Shown piece by piece: positions 23,896-56,559 of a stretch of 64,000 nucleotides of DNA; positions within the stretch are counted from its first letter, which is position 1; each line of letters starts with the position of its first letter. The notes under the pieces are model-generated. The model was given only the letters and a program-made list of their open reading frames with translations, did no database searches and had not been told where the DNA came from. The stretch covers positions 46,660,982 to 46,724,981 of the forward strand of contig OY986439.1 of the NCBI GenBank assembly GCA_963920525.1, read 5' to 3'. The DNA is from Dichetophora obliterata (lineage: Eukaryota; Arthropoda; Insecta; Diptera; Sciomyzidae). A program made the position numbers and the translations under genes.

Positions 23896-25239
23896 GCTAT
23901 CAATATAAAATATTTTCATTGTCATGATATATCCACTCATATATATGTTAATGCATTAAAATTTTTCAATTACATTGATTTAAAATATCATTTCAAAAAA
24001 ATTTAATTAATTGCGTGCCTTTAATCATTTTATGACACTTTGAGAAACACTAATAGCCATATTAAATGAGCAAAAATAGTAATAAATTGCACAAATTACA
24101 CTCTTATTATTGAATAAGTGACTCAATAAATATTCAATTTTTTTATCTCAACGGCCTCATTCTCATTCTTAGCTAACAACTAGACATGCGCAATTAACAA
24201 CGACATGAAACATAATTTTATTAGTAAAACAAAATTTTTGCAACTTTATTACAACAATACAATAAAACTGGATAGTAAACGCAACTTTAGCATTTCTGAT
24301 GGTCAATATACTTTGTAAAGTTTAAGATTGACAAATAATTAAATGCATTTAAGCGGTAGCAAAGGCTACAAGATTCTGGCAACAATTAATGTCAGCAATA
24401 TAAAGAGGTGGAGTGGTGAGGAGATGAAAGACGAGGGTCAGAAAGATCAGAAGCTAGCACAATATCTTAAGCCACTTGCTGTGCAAATACCTATGGCAAG
24501 AAATGCTACGCAAAAACCAGTAATTCGCAATATGCTAGCTATAAAAATAAATGCATTCGATAATATATAAAAATATAAAATTATTTATAAAAAAATATAA
24601 GAAAATTACAAAGAGCAGCAGCACTCAAATAAAGTCGCCCAGGTTTAAGCTTTAAATAGTTTTACCCACTCAAAGCTTTTAACTCGCATTAGACTGGTTC
24701 GAACATTTGAGTGTTGCGCATGCGCTTTAGTGCTATTTGTTACTCATGCGCTCATTTCTGTTTCGGTGAGCTGGTTTTGTAAAAAATGTATATCGTGAGT
24801 TTCTTAGTTTGTGTCTCTTTGAGTGTTAAGCGCAGGCGCAGCCTTTGCAGACTTTATCGGATGAATGGCCTTCTCTGTGTTAAGCTGCAGTTGTTACTGT
24901 TGCTGTTTTTCTTTTGTTGGACTTAGCTTAGTCGCAGTGCTATAATTTAATACTGCGCGCGCGTAAAAAACATCACCGATTTCAAAGCAAAAGCCACAAC
25001 AACAACATTTTTTCAATAAAATTTACACAATTTTAGTTGTGGTTTCTTGTCGCTTTGCTGGTTTGCTTTTTGTATTGATCTTGTTGTTGCTGTTGCTTTC
25101 AAAACCGCCAAGAGAGTGCAAATTTGAGGCTTTGTCCAATTTTAATGCTCTTTTTAATTTTGGGAAGGAAGGGGTTGGTGTAGCGGTTGAAACTGCTTCC
25201 AACCAACCAACAGCGGGTTGTTGTAATATTTCGACCAAC
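23896..25239. other. Region upstream of gene A
   Basis: The first 700 bp is AT-rich with no feature. A 75-codon frame at 24343-24570 has no known motif and is not called. From about 24660 base composition rises and the sequence becomes non-repetitive, with CG-containing words (TGCGCATGCGC, GCGCAGGCGCAG, CGCGCGCG). That is what I would expect around a fly promoter or 5' untranslated sequence, but no TATA box or start site could be fixed. Confidence 0.35.
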
Positions 25240-25385
25240 GCTTAATCAGTGTAAAACTTTCGTCTGCATTCATTTGGTTTAAGTTTGTGAACGAGCGTAT
25301 ATCGTGCGTCCCCGTTTTGCTGTGTGGTACACGTCTGTCCTGCGGAGTTTTGAAGCCCCCATCTAGTGTCGTGTTTTAATTTGTG
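25240..25385 (+). other. Putative non-coding first exon of gene A
   Basis: The sequence has moderate G+C, no repeats, and ends at TTTGTG|GTAAAG (donor at 25386). The matching acceptor would be TTGCTTTCAG at 26716-26725, just upstream of the gene A start codon, giving a 5'-UTR intron of 1,340 bp. The upstream boundary is a guess. Inferred from splice-site quality only. Confidence 0.35.
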
Positions 25386-26720
25386 GTAAAGTTTTTTGTC
25401 TTATGTGTATTTTTAATTTTATTCCAAAATAACTTTTTTGGTTCTTTAACATGTATTTACATGAATTTAACGGTTTTCGTTTGGCTTTTTATGAGGTTTT
25501 TTACTGCTATTAAGTGTTACGAGTACGCGGAAATACTTTCCACACTTTGTTAAAAAAATTGCAACAACGAAACAGAAAAAGAGAAAAAGAAAACAGCACT
25601 GACTGCATCTTGGCTGTATCATTCACTGATCCTAAGCTGAAAAATTTGGAAGTGTGGAAAACAGTTTTTTAACACCTTTCTCTAGTTGAGAAAAGCTTTC
25701 AGATATATTTTTCTTGAGTATATTATCAAAAATCTTTATATATATATATATATCAAATTTTATCCAAGTATAAAAAAAAATGTTAATGGAAATGTTAACG
25801 GATAGGGAAAGAACAAATTTGAGCAAAACAGAGGAATTTAAAAAAAAGGTGGAAAAACAAGAAAATCATAAAGGAACAAATTTAGGATAATACAAGGTAG
25901 TCAATTAGTCACTTTTAATGTAATTTATATACTCATCTATTCAATTTGGCCAAATGTAGGTACATTAATACATTAAATGAACAAAATGAATGAATATTTT
26001 TTTTTGTATATTTAAAACTAAAATATGAAATAGTTCTAGAAATTATTAATATAAAATAGTTCTAGAAATTATTTTTTCAACCAAATTTTTTCTTATCAGA
26101 GAGAATAGAGTAGTACAATTCTGTGTATCAGAGAAATGTATACAGAAATTTTTACAGTATAAGAAAAACTAAAAAAAGATTTTTTAGCACTTTTACTAAG
26201 TATGAGATTATTAACATAAATTAAAAGAGTTATAAAGTACAATAAACAAAAAATATTTTTAAAATATCAAATCATAATCAAATATCAAATCATAATCAAA
26301 ATATCAAACTATCACAAAAAACAACTTACGTTTTTAAAATATCTATATAAATCTGAGTCTTACTATGGTGCAAACAGAAAATTAATTTTTGAGCCATAAA
26401 AAATGTATTCTAATTAATAATATTTGTTGTTGTTGTCACCTATTGCTTCATGAACATATTTGGTATAAAGCTCAAAATAAAATTCTTTATAAATATTTAC
26501 TTTTTAAGAAATTTAATATCATTTAACCAAATTGTTTTCTAACCATTAACTTTTATTGTTATTGTCTTTATTATAAATATTTATTATTTACAATTATTCT
26601 TATATTGATAATTATAATCAACTTAAGAACTAGTTTACAGGCGGCACTCTATTGACATTATCTCTTATATTCTACAAACTAATTCATGTTCAAAATATTA
26701 ATTATTTTTTCTCTATTGCT

Positions 26721-26821
26721 TTCAGTTCTGATTTCTGTGTATGCAACAGTTGGGCGAAAAGATATCTAAAATCGACACGTTAATATAAAAAAAAAAACAA
26801 ATTAAAAACACATCGACAATA
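26721..26821 (+). other. 5' untranslated part of gene A exon and its splice acceptor
   Basis: A polypyrimidine tract and CTTTCAG precede position 26726, giving a good 3' splice site. The next 96 bases contain no ATG in a good context except one near 26751 that opens a short frame. The coding ATG at 26822 follows ACAATA, close to the fly start context. Confidence 0.5.
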
Positions 26822-50153
<23,332 letters not shown>

Positions 50154-50597
50154 TGAATATTTAGTTGAAGTCTATAAATTAGACGATGATGATGTTCTGA
50201 AGTGTGACCTTGAGTTGCAGATAATTTTGTATTTTGTTTTTTTATTTTATAGTCTTACAACACTTGCTCTTACTCTTACTCTTACTTAAGCTTTTACTCT
50301 AACAGTTTCCTTTATTTGATTTTGTACATGTGATTTTCAAATTGTTTTCTTACATTCTTCTTTTTACATTTTCAGTTTTTAGGCTTAAGGGAATTCAATG
50401 AATATACCATCTTATCTTTTGCTACATTTTTCTTTAGCTTATAAGTTAGAAATTGCTGTATCGCTCATAAAAAAATGGCTCAAAAATATTGTCATTGCTT
50501 AGTAAAATATTTTATATATATTTATAATTTTAGTTCAAAATTAAGCAAAATCACTTTTGTAAATATTTACATGGAATAGAAATGATATTATTTTTAA

Positions 50598-50603
50598 AAT
50601 AAA
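50598..50603 (+). terminator. Candidate polyadenylation signal of gene A
   Basis: AATAAA about 445 bases after the stop, in a T-rich setting. Another AATAAA lies near 50728. No upstream canonical signal is closer to the stop. Confidence 0.45.
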
Positions 50604-51557
50604 ATATAAAACAATTAAAATAATTTTGTAAGTTCTCCAGTTGATAGAAAGTTTTTTTATTATATCGATTTTCAAACTATTTTATATTCAGAACCATTCC
50701 TTAAGGAATATTGGCAAAAATTTTAAAATAAAAAACCTAATTGGAAATAAATTTTTTATAATTAAAAAATAATTTTGAATTATTTAATTGAATTATACCA
50801 TTACACCATTATCGAAAAAAGTTTTCACTCACGATGTAAACCATACACACGCGAATTTAAAGGCAAAGAATAGTTCAATTGCGTTCTAATTGTTTTCTCT
50901 ATTGAATCGGAATTTTCTAAATCAAATACTGATTTAAGTTCGAATAAAGAATTTTCTGTTAAAGTTACAGGAGAAAAAGTTAAGATCAGGAGCAATCAGC
51001 AGATATGCCATATGACAATGGTGAAAAAATGTTGACTCTTATCGGTGTACAGTTACTGCGGTGAACAGTTGCATTTATTGAATTTAAAATCTATTACAAA
51101 TCATTGTTTAAATATGTTTACAAATGATATACATTTTCTGAAAAAATAAATTTTTTGACAAATATTGTAAGTTAGAGAAAAACTATTTTGTTTAAAAGCT
51201 CCCTAACATAAATCCAATAAAAGAGGACGTAACTATCTTCAAAAAATTTTTCAATCTACTTTAATAACCAAGAGTCATTACCAGCCATTAAAAGGTAAAT
51301 AAACTAAAGGCAGATGTTGACATTTATTACAGAGATCTGTGACTAGTAGTAAACAACACTCTTCTGAAAGAGTTGTTCTTAATAAACCTATTATTGCACA
51401 TATTGAATCTTTTAATCCAGTTATATCCTACTATAAATTGAACCATTTTCTAAATCGCTGATTTTTGGTTCAAGATATTACAATTTTTTTTTAATGAAAA
51501 TTATTGCTCTTTAAAAGATTCACTTATTAAGATTTAGAAACCGTATATGTTCGATCA
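50604..51557. other. Spacer downstream of gene A
   Basis: AT-rich, no feature recognised apart from a second AATAAA near 50728. Confidence 0.45.
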
Positions 51558-52333
51558 ACAAAAAATATCCGAGTGGGGTCTTGTTAAAAGAGTAGAGTTC
51601 AATGCAAGCAAGTCCCAGTGCTGTTTGTTAATGAATGGTGTAGATCTTGTGAAATCAGCCGCTCTTGACGTTCTGGGCATATCGATCCAATTTAATTGAT
51701 CTTCGTTCGAATGATCATATTTTCGATGTGTTGAAAGAAGCGGGCAAGTGCCAAGGTTTTTTTAAAACGATGCAAAAAATATTTCACTTCAGCTGATGTT
51801 CCCATGATCTCCACCTCATATATCACGCCGAAAATGGAGTACAATTCGCACATTTGGGCATTGCCTACAAGATGTTTTTTGGAGCTTCTGGATCGAATTC
51901 CACTTCGTGCGATATATTTGATTGAGGATAAAAATATTTCATCTCTCTCAACTCTCTTGGGCATCGACGCAATGTTGGTTGCTTCAGCCTTCTGTATAGG
52001 TACTACCATGGGAAGTTATCAAGGGAGATATATGGCCTGACGCCACCAGCTCTTGTGCTTCCCATGTCCACTTGGATAGCTGTCTAAACCCACCCCTTTA
52101 ACATTGCCTCGATGTCCAACAGAATTCACATTACCGAGATAGTTCATTCTTCAGTCGCGCGGTAAGGTTGTGGAATAGTCTCCCTGTGATCGTGTTTCAG
52201 GGCAGTTTTGAGCTGTCCGACACTACTCTATCTATCCAGCCTCCAACCAACTGTCACCCATCTTCCGAATCAACACAATGCTTACACATTTATAAGGGCA
52301 TCCCCTGAGCGTTGGTTCAGTCTAAAAAAAAAA
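51558..52333 (+). pseudogene. Jockey-like LINE, 3' end of ORF2 with poly-A tail
   Basis: The + strand encodes, across several frames, the C-terminal part of a non-LTR reverse transcriptase polyprotein: ISEWGLVKRVEFNASKSQCC, ALDVLGISI, then ISTSYITPKMEYNSHIWALP and LELLDRIPLRAIYLIED, ending with FSRAVRLWNSLP-like sequence near 52160. A non-coding tail and an A-run (52323-52333) follow. The order matches the post-palm region of Jockey-clade elements. 5' truncation and frameshifts show a dead copy. The same 3' tail occurs at 41430-41518. Confidence 0.8.
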
Positions 52334-52503
52334 TAAGAAATAAGAAAATTATCAGAAAAAATTCCACGATAAAAACATTAATTTTAAAGTACCATCGCAG
52401 CATGAATGCCCGATATAACTGCTTAAAACTTAAGCAGCTGAAGTCAACATGATTTTGTCTCATAATTCCAACGACATGATTATTAGTGCGCATCGAACTG
52501 TAG

Positions 52504-52756
52504 TTGAAGCACAGCAGCGGATAACGTTGTAAGTGACATTTCTTTTAGAGTGTTTTTTTTGTGAATACCTATTAGAATTACTCTCTTATATTATACAAAA
52601 ACAGAACTGAGTAAGCAGTTGAGCAGTTTGGGATATTTTTATCGCATACACAAAAAAAAAAGACTAATAAAAAGTAGATAAAAGTGTTTGTAAAATGAAT
52701 AAAAGTGAACAATTACAATTTTGTCGCTTACAACGTTATTCGCGGCTGTGCTTAAA
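52504..52756. mobile_element. MITE with about 34-bp inverted repeats
   Basis: TTGAAGCACAGCAGCGGATA at the left and TTTAAGCACAGCCGCGAATA at the right (reverse complement) continue through ACGTTGTAAGTGAC/ACGTTGTAAGCGAC. The 190-bp centre has no frame of note. I could not find a convincing target duplication, so the superfamily is open. Confidence 0.65.
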
Positions 52757-53829
52757 TTGTTTTTCGATTTTCACATTCTATGATACTGAAGATAATTTTC
52801 TCATTTCAGATTCTGCAAATATTTTGGAACGAAACCCTGTCTAAAAATATCTTTTTTAAAACAGTAGGAAAAGGCAACGCTTTTTTCCCTATTTTGATAT
52901 TTAAAAAAATTACTTCAAGCATGAAATGTAACATTTTGTTCATATCTCCTTTATGATTGCTATTACACTAAAACACTTCTTAACAACAATTGTTAAGTCA
53001 ATTGAATCTCATCGAATGGCAAGCTCAGAAACTCAAAATTTTAGTATAACATTTTCGTGTATGCTGGCTGACTTGAGGTGTTTTAACGAAATAATAAAAT
53101 TCATAAGGAAGGAAAATTTGTTAAAAATCGAAATCGGAAAAAAAATGTGGTCTTAACCTGGTTTTGGTTATTGATACTCTTGGACAGGCTGTTGTTTAGA
53201 AGTATTTGTAGAATCTAAATTAAGAAAATTATCTTCCCTACCACTTTCGGTGCCCGAGATATGAAACCTAATATTAATTTTTTTGAAAAAGTTAAAAAAT
53301 TGCATTCAAGAATACATTTCTCAAAAACAAGAAAATGCATACGCGAAAAATATGCAAATTATTAATTCGCCAAATTTAAGGAAAACGTCAACACTATAAT
53401 CAAAATCGCCAAAATTTAGGCAATCAGATAGCGATCAAAAGTTCTATGCTACCTCGAGTGTACCTTTATATTCAAATACTCTTTACACAGGAACTTGTGG
53501 GTAAAAATCGAGAGTGGCATAGTTTTTGGCAGGATATTGTTATTAAAGTCTTTATTGACTTTCACTTTAAGACACATGTAGTTTTTCTTAAAAAAATCAA
53601 AGCATTTTAAGATCGTGATTTTTTACTGTTCTTTTTACAAAACCAATTTTGTCCTTGCAGGAGAGGAAGCATCCTAATTTTTCCATAAAATTTTTTTGGG
53701 AGATCTTAAAAACCCTATGCAACTTTTCAGACCTCTTAAAATACGATCCAAACTTTTCGTTACGCCCTAATAAACAAATCACAGCCAATATCATCTTTTG
53801 AAATTTTGTTTTATTCAAAGTGGTAAATA
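52757..53829. other. Unannotated spacer
   Basis: AT-rich with short frames on both strands that carry no recognisable motif. Its right part (53590-53829) may be a decayed extension of the relic that follows. Confidence 0.4.
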
Positions 53830-54560
53830 ACCTGGTTCAATGACAATTTCAAATTCAAATAGTGCCTGTACGAAACAACTTCAGAAAAATTGAGCTCCAT
53901 CATCAAGCTCAACTTTTGGCTCTCCTGAAGTAACAGAAACAATAGGTCGTAATGAGAACAATTGCGATTTATGTGAAAAATACAAAACACATAAAGTACG
54001 ATATACTGACGCTCGATCCGAATACAAATCGGACAAATTTACAGACTTGGTGTACTTTTTGCCGCCGACATGAGAAACATATTTACTATCCCAAAAATTA
54101 CCATAAAGAAAGAAGTTACTTTGTAAGTTGATTAGTAATGAACGAAACATTTGGTCCATTTTATAATGGCGAAAATGTTTGTGTTATTTGACATAAATAC
54201 ATAACAGAACGTAATGCTCCTGATGTAGCATCAGTGTATTTTCAAGTAATGAAAAGAGTAGATCCTAGAGTGGAATAAAACACATTTTGGGCTGATAATT
54301 GTGTAGCTCAAAGTAATATAAATATTCAACCAGAATCGGGGACCCAGAAAAGTTATAATAAAATACGTTGAACCGGGTCATTCATTTATGAAAGCAAACT
54401 CTATTCACGGTAGAATTGGAGTCGAATGGAAAAAAATGAGGTGAAATTCTGAATATGGCTGATGTAATGGATGTTGTTTGTTCAGCTCGCAAAAAAAAAT
54501 TAGGTGTTTTATTTCCATAAGTATGTTGAGGTGCAAAAATTCGATAAAAGATTAAGAAAG
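53830..54560 (+). pseudogene. Relic of an uncharacterised transposase-like gene (DNC..Q type)
   Basis: In shifting + frames I read CDLCEKYKTHKVRYTDARSE (about 53966-54026), ADMRNIFTIP (about 54065-54095), FWADNCVAQSNINIQ (about 54285-54330) and YVEPGHSFMKANSIHGRI (about 54363-54416). This order of a CxxC-type motif, a DMQ/ADM block, W.DNC..QN and F.PGH.FM..D is one I recall from a large family of uncharacterised arthropod proteins with a transposase-like fold (possibly DUF7869). Stops and frameshifts are frequent. A 92-codon minus-strand frame across it is a shadow. Confidence 0.5.
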
Positions 54561-54649
54561 AAGAAGACGAAATTCCAATTTTGGATCAGGGAATCGAAAT
54601 TAACCTTAACGAACGGTTCGTTTTTTATCTTAGCTTTTTTTTCTTAAGA

Positions 54650-55300
54650 GACACAACCTTTATTCAGCTTTATTCGTATAACGCTCTTCAAAACAAACAC
54701 AAATATTGCTCCTAACAGGCCGAAGAGAGAGAGAGACCGAAAAAGAATGGAAGCGTTCAAGGCTCATTTATAAGGATGTGGCACTTGAGAGAAATGCACT
54801 TTTTTCCGCCTTTGCTTGAACTGTCACTGAGCTTTTCTTTGTTCTATGCATTCATTCGTTCAATCCATTCTTTGTTCTATCCATTCTGACAGTTCGACTG
54901 AACTCGCTCTCAAGTGCCACAACCTTATTAATGAGCCTTGGTAGCGTAGTGTTAAGCCAGCATAAAACATAATTTGCTTTGTTGTGTTGTTTGGTTATGA
55001 TCGTAAACACAAACCAAAACAATAACAAATGTACCCCGCTTTTCTGATTGTTCTGCTGCTTAAAAAAAAAACAATGTGGCATGCGCCAACAAATTCTTTT
55101 GCTGCTGTTCTGATCACGAGCATAAACCACAACAAAGAAAATTATGTTTTGTGCTCGTTTAACACAACGCCACCATTCTGTTTCGATCTCTCTCTTCGGC
55201 TTGCAAGGGGTAGTATTTGTGTTTGAGTCGAAGAGCCACACACGGAATAGAAGGAAATAGAGTTTGCGGAGTTTGCGTTGTTGTAGTGCAACGTATAAGG
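54650..55300. mobile_element. Imperfect foldback element with a nested inverted-repeat insert
   Basis: CAAACACAAATA..GCCGAAGAGAGAGA..AGAATGG at 54697-54750 is mirrored at 55173-55227. Further in, ACATAATTTGCTTTGTTGTG (54968-54987) is mirrored near 55125-55150. Inside the left arm, AAGGCTCATTTATAAGG..GTGGCACTTGAG (54768-54796) is mirrored at 54909-54940, showing a smaller inverted-repeat element inserted later. Open frames across the structure (for example 54852-55316 on minus) are side products. Confidence 0.65.
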
Positions 55301-55990
55301 TATGGTTTTTTTCCATTTTTTCGGCACTCGCCTGCGTTTAATGAACATATCTTTTGCCTTTATCGCTAGCACTTGAGAATTAATATTTGATTCAACAGTA
55401 AATGCCTTCTTTATTAACCCAATAAGTATTATGATGACATATGGCATCACTAAGTCAGATGTTGCACAACTAACGGTATCACATAAAAATGAGCCAAAAT
55501 CAAAATTAAGTCAAAAGTAGCCCATATGTGAAGAAATTGTCCCGTCCTTATAGAGTTAAGTTGTTATCTAGGTTCACACATAAACAACAATCAGTTTACA
55601 CTGTTGTATCTACCTTACATAGTAAGCTACAATGGTTGTATTCGTAGTATTTACTAATCGTTTCGTATTATTTACGAATTAGATTTAATATTAGCAAGAA
55701 AATTCATTTGTAGGTTGAACGTACGCATTATTCGTAGAATGTACGAAGTATTACTTGAGTTTTAAAAATTTATAACTTAAATCTCATGACGTACAAGATA
55801 GGAAAGAAATATATTTGTTATTTGGAAAATACAATCCATGTTGTTTTTTGGCAGTTAACCGCTTTCAAAGGTTTCCTTTTCTGATCGTAAAATTTTATAA
55901 AAAACGTCAGCTTATTTAATTTTTGATATTGTTTATACATAAAATTCTTCAATTCTATCTTCTAACTTCAGTTATATCTTTTTCTTATAG
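55301..55990. other. Spacer upstream of gene B exons
   Basis: Contains a cluster of TTCGTA/TACGAA words at 55640-55760 and a polypyrimidine tract ending TTTCTTATAG at 55990, the acceptor for the next exon. No signal-peptide exon was found. Confidence 0.5.
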
Positions 55991-56486
55991 CAAGCAAAGG
56001 TTGCATCACGCATGAGAGCTGTACGTACCATAACAAAAACCAAAGATTACGGTCCTGATACGCCTGAATTTGATCGGACAAACGTTTCTTTGGATTTCCC
56101 TTCCGACCTCTTCAACAAATCTTTCAAAACAATAACTGATATCTCAAAGTCTGTATCGACTTTAATGATGGTGAGTTAGAAGTGTGTTGAAAGACATACA
56201 TGCAAAAGTTCAGCAGCTAACATAATGTTGTTAACATTGACAGTTGATACAGAGTTAACACAGTGCTCTTCTGAGAGCTTTTTAAGCGAAAGCATTTGAT
56301 TCGTTAAAAAGCTTTGTGCTTTCTGTCAATGTTGCAATGTTATTTCAAATACTTGACATAATGTAAAACTAAGCTTGAATTTCTTGCATGTAATTAACAG
56401 AACTCTGCCCGACGGTATGCTCGTTTTGTACTGTTCTTTAAACCTATTTTTGGTGATGCTTTGACGGTAACAGGCTGGAAGAAACC

Positions 56487-56526
<40 letters not shown>

Positions 56527-56553
56527 CCGAGTCCCACATTAAATGAAATTTAA
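55991..56553 (+). CDS. Gene B: two 3' coding exons of an unrecognised gene, poly-Thr tail
   Basis: Exon 55991-56170 (60 codons) runs from acceptor TTTCTTATAG to donor GTGAGT. Exon 56401-56553 (50 codons plus TAA) follows acceptor TGTAATTAACAG. Both junctions are phase 0, the intron is 230 bp, and neither exon contains a stop in this frame. The sequence starts QAKVASRMRAVRTITK, contains DFPSDLFNKSFKTITDISKS, continues NSARRYARFVLFFKPIFGDA, and ends with 13 threonines and PSPTLNEI. The exons could be spliced to a first exon not found in 50.2-55.9 kb. Alternatively gene A exon 2 (also phase 0) could splice here, giving a second 3' end. An AT-rich tail with ATTAAA near 56590 could carry the polyadenylation site. 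Family unknown. Confidence 0.6.
56488..56526 (+). repeat. (ACA)13 coding microsatellite
   Basis: Thirteen ACA codons encode the poly-threonine tract of gene B. A pure triplet run in frame is likely length-variable between individuals. Confidence 0.9.
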
Positions 56554-56559
56554 TACCGA

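Noticed and set aside
24343..24570. 75-codon frame upstream of gene A
   Set aside because: Starts with ATG and is not obviously biased, but has no motif, no splice continuation and no clear promoter. Transcript evidence would be needed.
53881..54159. 92-codon minus-strand frame
   Set aside because: The plus strand carries recognisable conserved blocks of a transposase-like family over the same bases, so the minus frame is a shadow.
54852..55450. 154- and 102-codon minus-strand frames
   Set aside because: They run across both arms of a foldback element and have no domain; chance frames in repeat DNA.
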